64,000 bases of DNA, taken from contig NZ_QVTE01000015.1 of assembly GCF_003429095.1 (NCBI RefSeq), positions 62,001 through 126,000 on the forward strand. The letters are read 5' to 3'. The position numbers and the translations under genes are program-made. This DNA is from Peribacillus saganii. Its GTDB lineage: Bacteria; Bacillota; Bacilli; Bacillales; DSM-1321. Shown one piece after another: positions 60,725 to 64,000 of this stretch; position 1 is the stretch's first letter; each line of letters starts with the position of its first letter. Below the pieces are notes generated by a model. The model ran no database searches. It was not told the origin of the DNA and saw nothing but the letters and a program-made list of their open reading frames with translations.

Positions 60725-62449
60725 ATGTCTTCTATACCAAGTTTAACAGATACTGCACTTAAGGAAGCAACCAGTTCAACCGGTATTTCCTATCAGTTCT
60801 ATAATGCTGGTAAAGATCCTATCATTGACTCAATCGACGATGAAATTCGTGAATGGTATGAAAATCAAAAGGAAGAAATTAATGATTATTTATACTATGT
60901 CTATGAAACAAAAAATTTTTGGCAAGGTATAATCGTTCATAGGAAAAATATTGATATGCAAGTAACCGTTAGAATGATTCCTATTTTTCTTAAGCAAAAT
61001 TTCGAAGGTCTATTCGTTATCTATTCCAAGTCAGAAAATATCGTTTCTGAAGAATATAAGGATATGGCAACAGACTTAAAGGTATTATTTGATTCTTCCT
61101 ATGATGTACTTTTTGTTTCAGATGCGAATGGTAATGCTTTAAGGGTAAGTTCCGCATGTGAACGATTATGGGGAAAAAGCAAAGAAGACTTTTTAAGGCA
61201 AAATGTTTATGAATTAGAAAACGAGAAAGTCTTTTATCCTTCCATAACAAGGATGGTTCTTCAGGAAAAACGAAAGATATCGGCCATTCAAAAAACTTCA
61301 ACAGGAAAGACACTCCTAGTAGTTGGAACTCCCGTTAAAGATAAGAATGGAAATGTTGTTCGAGTTGTGAATGCCTCCAGAGATATAACAGAAATCAATA
61401 AATTACAAGAAGAGTTAATAGCGGCCCGTGCCATTGCTGAAAGGTATCAAAAGGAACTGGAAGAAGTAAAAAGAGACTATTCAAGTCCGAAAAAGCTTAT
61501 TTTTTCAAGTAAGACCATGGAAAGAATAGCTGAACAGACGAAAATGGTTGCAAGATATAATAGCTCGGTTCTCATTACAGGCGAATCCGGTGTTGGTAAA
61601 GAGATTATTGCTTCCATGATTCATGAATTCAGTAATCGTTCGGAGCAGCCATTTATCAAAATCAATTGCGGTGCTCTCCCTGAAAGTTTATTAGAGTCTG
61701 AGCTGTTCGGTTATGTAAAGGGTACCTTCACAGGGGCTGATAAAGATGGCAAAAAGGGCTTATTTCTCGCTGCAAACAAGGGAACGATACTTTTAGATGA
61801 AATTACGGAAATGCCTCTCTCTCTTCAGGTAAAGCTGCTGCGTGTATTACAAGAATCAGAGATACGCCCAATTGGCAGTGTGAATTCTAAAAAGATCAAC
61901 GTTCGAATTATTGCTTCTACTAATCGAAATATTGAAACCCTGATAAAAGAAGGAAATTTTCGGGAGGATTTATACTATCGGTTAAAAGTCATTCCTATTG
62001 AAATCCCCCCTCTTCGTGATAGAAAAGAAGACATTCCACTATTGGTAGAATACTTTACACAGGAATTTAATAAAGAATACAAAGTCCGGAAAAAAGTTTC
62101 TAAGGAAGCTATACACATAATACGGAAAGAGCCCTGGAAAGGGAATATCCGCGAGTTAAAAAACTTTGTTGAACGCTTGCTTATTATGTCAAAGAATGAT
62201 GAAGTTGAAAAACAGGATGTTATGGAGATACTAACCGATGATTCACAAGAACAGCTGCCAATCAATATTTACTTTGATGACCAGATCAACCTGTATGAAA
62301 CATTAGAATCAGTGGAATGCGAAATTCTAAAACGGGCTGCAATGAAATATACTACCACAACAGAAATAGCTGCAGCTCTAAGTGTCAATCAATCAACCAT
62401 CAGTAAAAAGCTAAGAAAGTATAATATCCAATATAGAAATCAAAAATAG
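60725..62449 (+). CDS. Sigma-54-dependent transcriptional activator with PAS domain
   Basis: A 574-residue enhancer-binding protein. Residues 1-115 are an unrecognised N-terminal sensory region (perhaps a second PAS), and a PAS domain follows (~118-222: LFDSSYDVLFVSDANGNALR ... ITE). The AAA+ core (~255-490) has Walker A GESGVGKE (286-293), the sigma-54 contact loop GTFTGA (333-338, a normal variant of GAFTGA) and Walker B TILLDEI (354-360). The C-terminal helix-turn-helix (TTTEIAAALSVNQSTISKKL) binds enhancers. It activates RNA polymerase with SigL. Divergent from hyuA; ATG at 60725 follows AAGGGG. Confidence 0.95.
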   Translation: MSSIPSLTDTALKEATSSTGISYQFYNAGKDPIIDSIDDEIREWYENQKEEINDYLYYVYETKNFWQGIIVHRKNIDMQVTVRMIPIFLKQNFEGLFVIYSKSENIVSEEYKDMATDLKVLFDSSYDVLFVSDANGNALRVSSACERLWGKSKEDFLRQNVYELENEKVFYPSITRMVLQEKRKISAIQKTSTGKTLLVVGTPVKDKNGNVVRVVNASRDITEINKLQEELIAARAIAERYQKELEEVKRDYSSPKKLIFSSKTMERIAEQTKMVARYNSSVLITGESGVGKEIIASMIHEFSNRSEQPFIKINCGALPESLLESELFGYVKGTFTGADKDGKKGLFLAANKGTILLDEITEMPLSLQVKLLRVLQESEIRPIGSVNSKKINVRIIASTNRNIETLIKEGNFREDLYYRLKVIPIEIPPLRDRKEDIPLLVEYFTQEFNKEYKVRKKVSKEAIHIIRKEPWKGNIRELKNFVERLLIMSKNDEVEKQDVMEILTDDSQEQLPINIYFDDQINLYETLESVECEILKRAAMKYTTTTEIAAALSVNQSTISKKLRKYNIQYRNQK

Positions 62450-62706
62450 GCTATTTTGAATCCCGTAATGACTAGAGCTGTGATCCGGTAACGTAACGAG
62501 GTGGATGGAAGGGTCTATTCCTTTCTTATCCACCTGAATGGTTTATTCTGTTCTTGTTCTCTTAATTGCAGATTCCATTTCATATTTCTCGAAAGAACCT
62601 CCACTTTGGACCAGCACAAAAAGAAGAGCCGCCAGATGACAGCTCCAATCTATAACTCTCGTGATTTAATTTAAAACATATATACAACTAACCAATGTTT
62701 GTGTAA
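62450..62706. other. Short intergenic region
   Basis: No gene. A stretch AAGAAGAGCCGCCAGATGACAG near 62620 stands out slightly, but no stable hairpin was found. Confidence 0.4.
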
Positions 62707-63548
62707 TTACAAATTTTCCAAGTTTTTTACTTTGTTCGGATTATAAGTTTGCAGCCACTTTTCTGCCTGGATAATCATCCAGCTGCCAAATTTATTTAAA
62801 AACTCTACTATTTCTTCAGGGTTATCTGTTGGATCAATAGCATATTGAAGTGCTTGCCTCATTTCATGTTCTTTCTCTGGAAAATACTTAGCGAATAATG
62901 TATAGGCGGGATACAAGTCCCTTGTATAAAGATTTTCCTCCACGATTACAAGAGCAAGTCCTGCTCTGACCAAAATTTTCATTATCCAAACACAACAATC
63001 TTTTATATCTTCACCGTCTTCATTGTCTGCAAGATCTTCCTTTGCTCAATTTGGTTTCTCAGGTGTATTAAATGCTCATTACCAATTGTTTTATCAGCTC
63101 TAAAGCCAGGAATCTGCGATATGAGGTCCTCTCCATGTACGCACACACTTTGGGTTTTAATGATAAATGGAATAATTGAAAATGCAGCAGTTTCAATAAT
63201 ATCTTTTATCTGATAGAAACTGAATTCCACACCCTTTACAGCACTGAACTTATTGTTTATTTCTCGTTCTGCTTTATCCGCCCATTTCAAGTCAATATCT
63301 TTAGGTTTTTTATTGGTAATGGCTATGGTATCTAAGTCTGAAACACCTTTTATACCTAATCCGCGAGGTACCGAACCCCTAATATAAATACTATGCAAAT
63401 CTAATCCTAAATGAGTTTGATACATCTCTACTACTTCTTCAATTATCATAAGAAAATCAGATTCGACTTTCGTTAAACTGGCATCATTCAGTATATATGC
63501 ATTTTTATCTGATTCACAAAAACGGCCAATGTTTTTAATATGTGTCAT
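62707..63548 (-). pseudogene. Nucleotidyltransferase, frameshifted
   Basis: ATG at 63548 opens an NTP-transferase fold protein: IYIRGSVPRGLGIKGVSDLD is the GSxxxG..D-x-D metal site of the polymerase-beta-like superfamily. The frame closes at 63003. Just before, the alternative frame KEDLADNEDGEDIKDCCVWI runs on into MKILVRAGLALVIVEENLYT ... DNPEEIVEFLNKFGSWMI, which ends at 62707. One indel near 63040-63056 joins the parts to a single protein of about 280 residues. The reading shows a recent frameshift, or an error in the sequence. The C-terminal part resembles the helical domain of kanamycin-type nucleotidyltransferases. Confidence 0.85.
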
Positions 63549-63767
63549 TGGTTTCCCCCTTTAACTTAAAATCTTATAATCGGTTTATATACTCTTCCCT
63601 TGAATAGTTTAAAATGCTGTTTTTTTTAAAGGTATAAATTTCTTTACCTACAGAAACTTCTGGCAGCTAATCATAAACCTAGGACCTGTCGGTGATCCCC
63701 TTCGGTATGTCGCTGTGAAGTTCTTTTCTTTCAGCCATCTTGTCTACCGCATTAAAAAAATGGCCTT
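63549..63767. other. Short intergenic region
   Basis: No gene or strong structure. Contains a small hairpin-like segment around 63685-63710 of unknown meaning. Confidence 0.3.
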
Positions 63768-63959
63768 TTAATATTTTATATAATCCATATTAACTTCAAG
63801 AACTAATGTTTTCTTGCAATACTTTAATGTTAAAATATACCCGTTTTTCTTCGCTGCATCACAGGCTTGCTGCCAGAATGGCATGATAAAGATTTCCCCT
63901 TTTTCCCATACCCTTTCCCCCTTTTCTGTATGGTAATTGTAAGGTAAAAAAGCTGACCA
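63768..63959 (-). pseudogene. Gene fragment, C-terminal part of an unknown protein
   Basis: A 63-codon frame on the minus strand with no start codon reads WSAFLPYNYHTEKGERVWEK, then GEIFIMPFWQQACDAAKKNG and YILTLKYCKKTLVLEV to a TAA at 63768. It looks like real protein, and a TGA directly precedes the Trp. It is either the C-terminus of a gene damaged by a nonsense mutation or one broken further upstream. No family recognised. Confidence 0.5.
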
Positions 63960-64000
63960 TCACAGATTTTTGTTGAAATTTTACTGGATGTCTATTTGTA

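Overview
The window is chromosomal DNA from a low-GC, Gram-positive, probably spore-forming member of the Bacillaceae. The signs are AGGAGG-type ribosome sites, frequent GTG and TTG starts, KinB-like kinases, TreR-type and cre-type operators, a DUF4275 protein, a KtrB/KtrD-type K+ transporter and a GC-rich intergenic repeat I recognise from Bacillus genomes. I cannot name the species. I see no rRNA, tRNA, CRISPR array or intact mobile element. Many small lesions (frameshifted, truncated or locally inverted genes) show a genome shedding accessory functions.

Layout. 0-2.4 kb: a HAD hydrolase fragment, a DUF2243-like membrane protein, an acetyltransferase and an empty stretch. 2.5-5.3 kb: a sodium:solute symporter with its small membrane partner, divergent from a broken IclR regulator. 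5.4-17.8 kb: a catabolic island. It holds a GntR/FCD regulator, a flavin monooxygenase, a molybdenum hydroxylase with two different Mo subunits sharing one [2Fe-2S] and one FAD subunit, a CoxG-like protein, an NCS1 nucleobase-type permease and a divergent LysR regulator. 18-24 kb: relics, a K+ transporter, a SulP transporter with a universal stress protein, and a resolvase-like protein lacking its catalytic residues. 24-28 kb: flavin reductase, SRPBCC protein, an arsR gene split by a local inversion, a maoC relic, and a qorB/HxlR pair. 29-35 kb: two orphan histidine kinases and a LemA/TPM pair. 36-43 kb: cell-wall peptidase, acetyltransferases, DUF4275, an MFS exporter and manganese catalase. 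43-46.4 kb: divergent glycoside hydrolase and trehalose-type PTS permease with matching operators. 46.5-53 kb: M20 peptidase, gamma-glutamyltransferase, a HAD hydrolase, a DUF1906 protein and small proteins. 53.4-62.5 kb: a second catabolic island with amidase, MFS transporter and hydantoinase/oxoprolinase subunits B and A, divergent from a PAS-containing sigma-54 activator. A textbook -24/-12 promoter lies ahead of the hydantoinase genes. 62.7-64 kb: a frameshifted nucleotidyltransferase and a gene fragment.

How it fits together. The two islands read as nitrogen-compound scavenging. In the first, the permease would import an N-heterocycle, the Mo hydroxylase(s) would add one or two hydroxyl groups from water, and the flavin monooxygenase would add another ahead of ring cleavage. 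No ring-cleavage gene is visible here, so the pathway is incomplete in this window. In the second, an ATP-dependent hydantoinase/oxoprolinase would open a cyclic amide and the amidase could release ammonia, under SigL-type control. The substrates are inference; family assignments are from motifs visible in the translated sequence.
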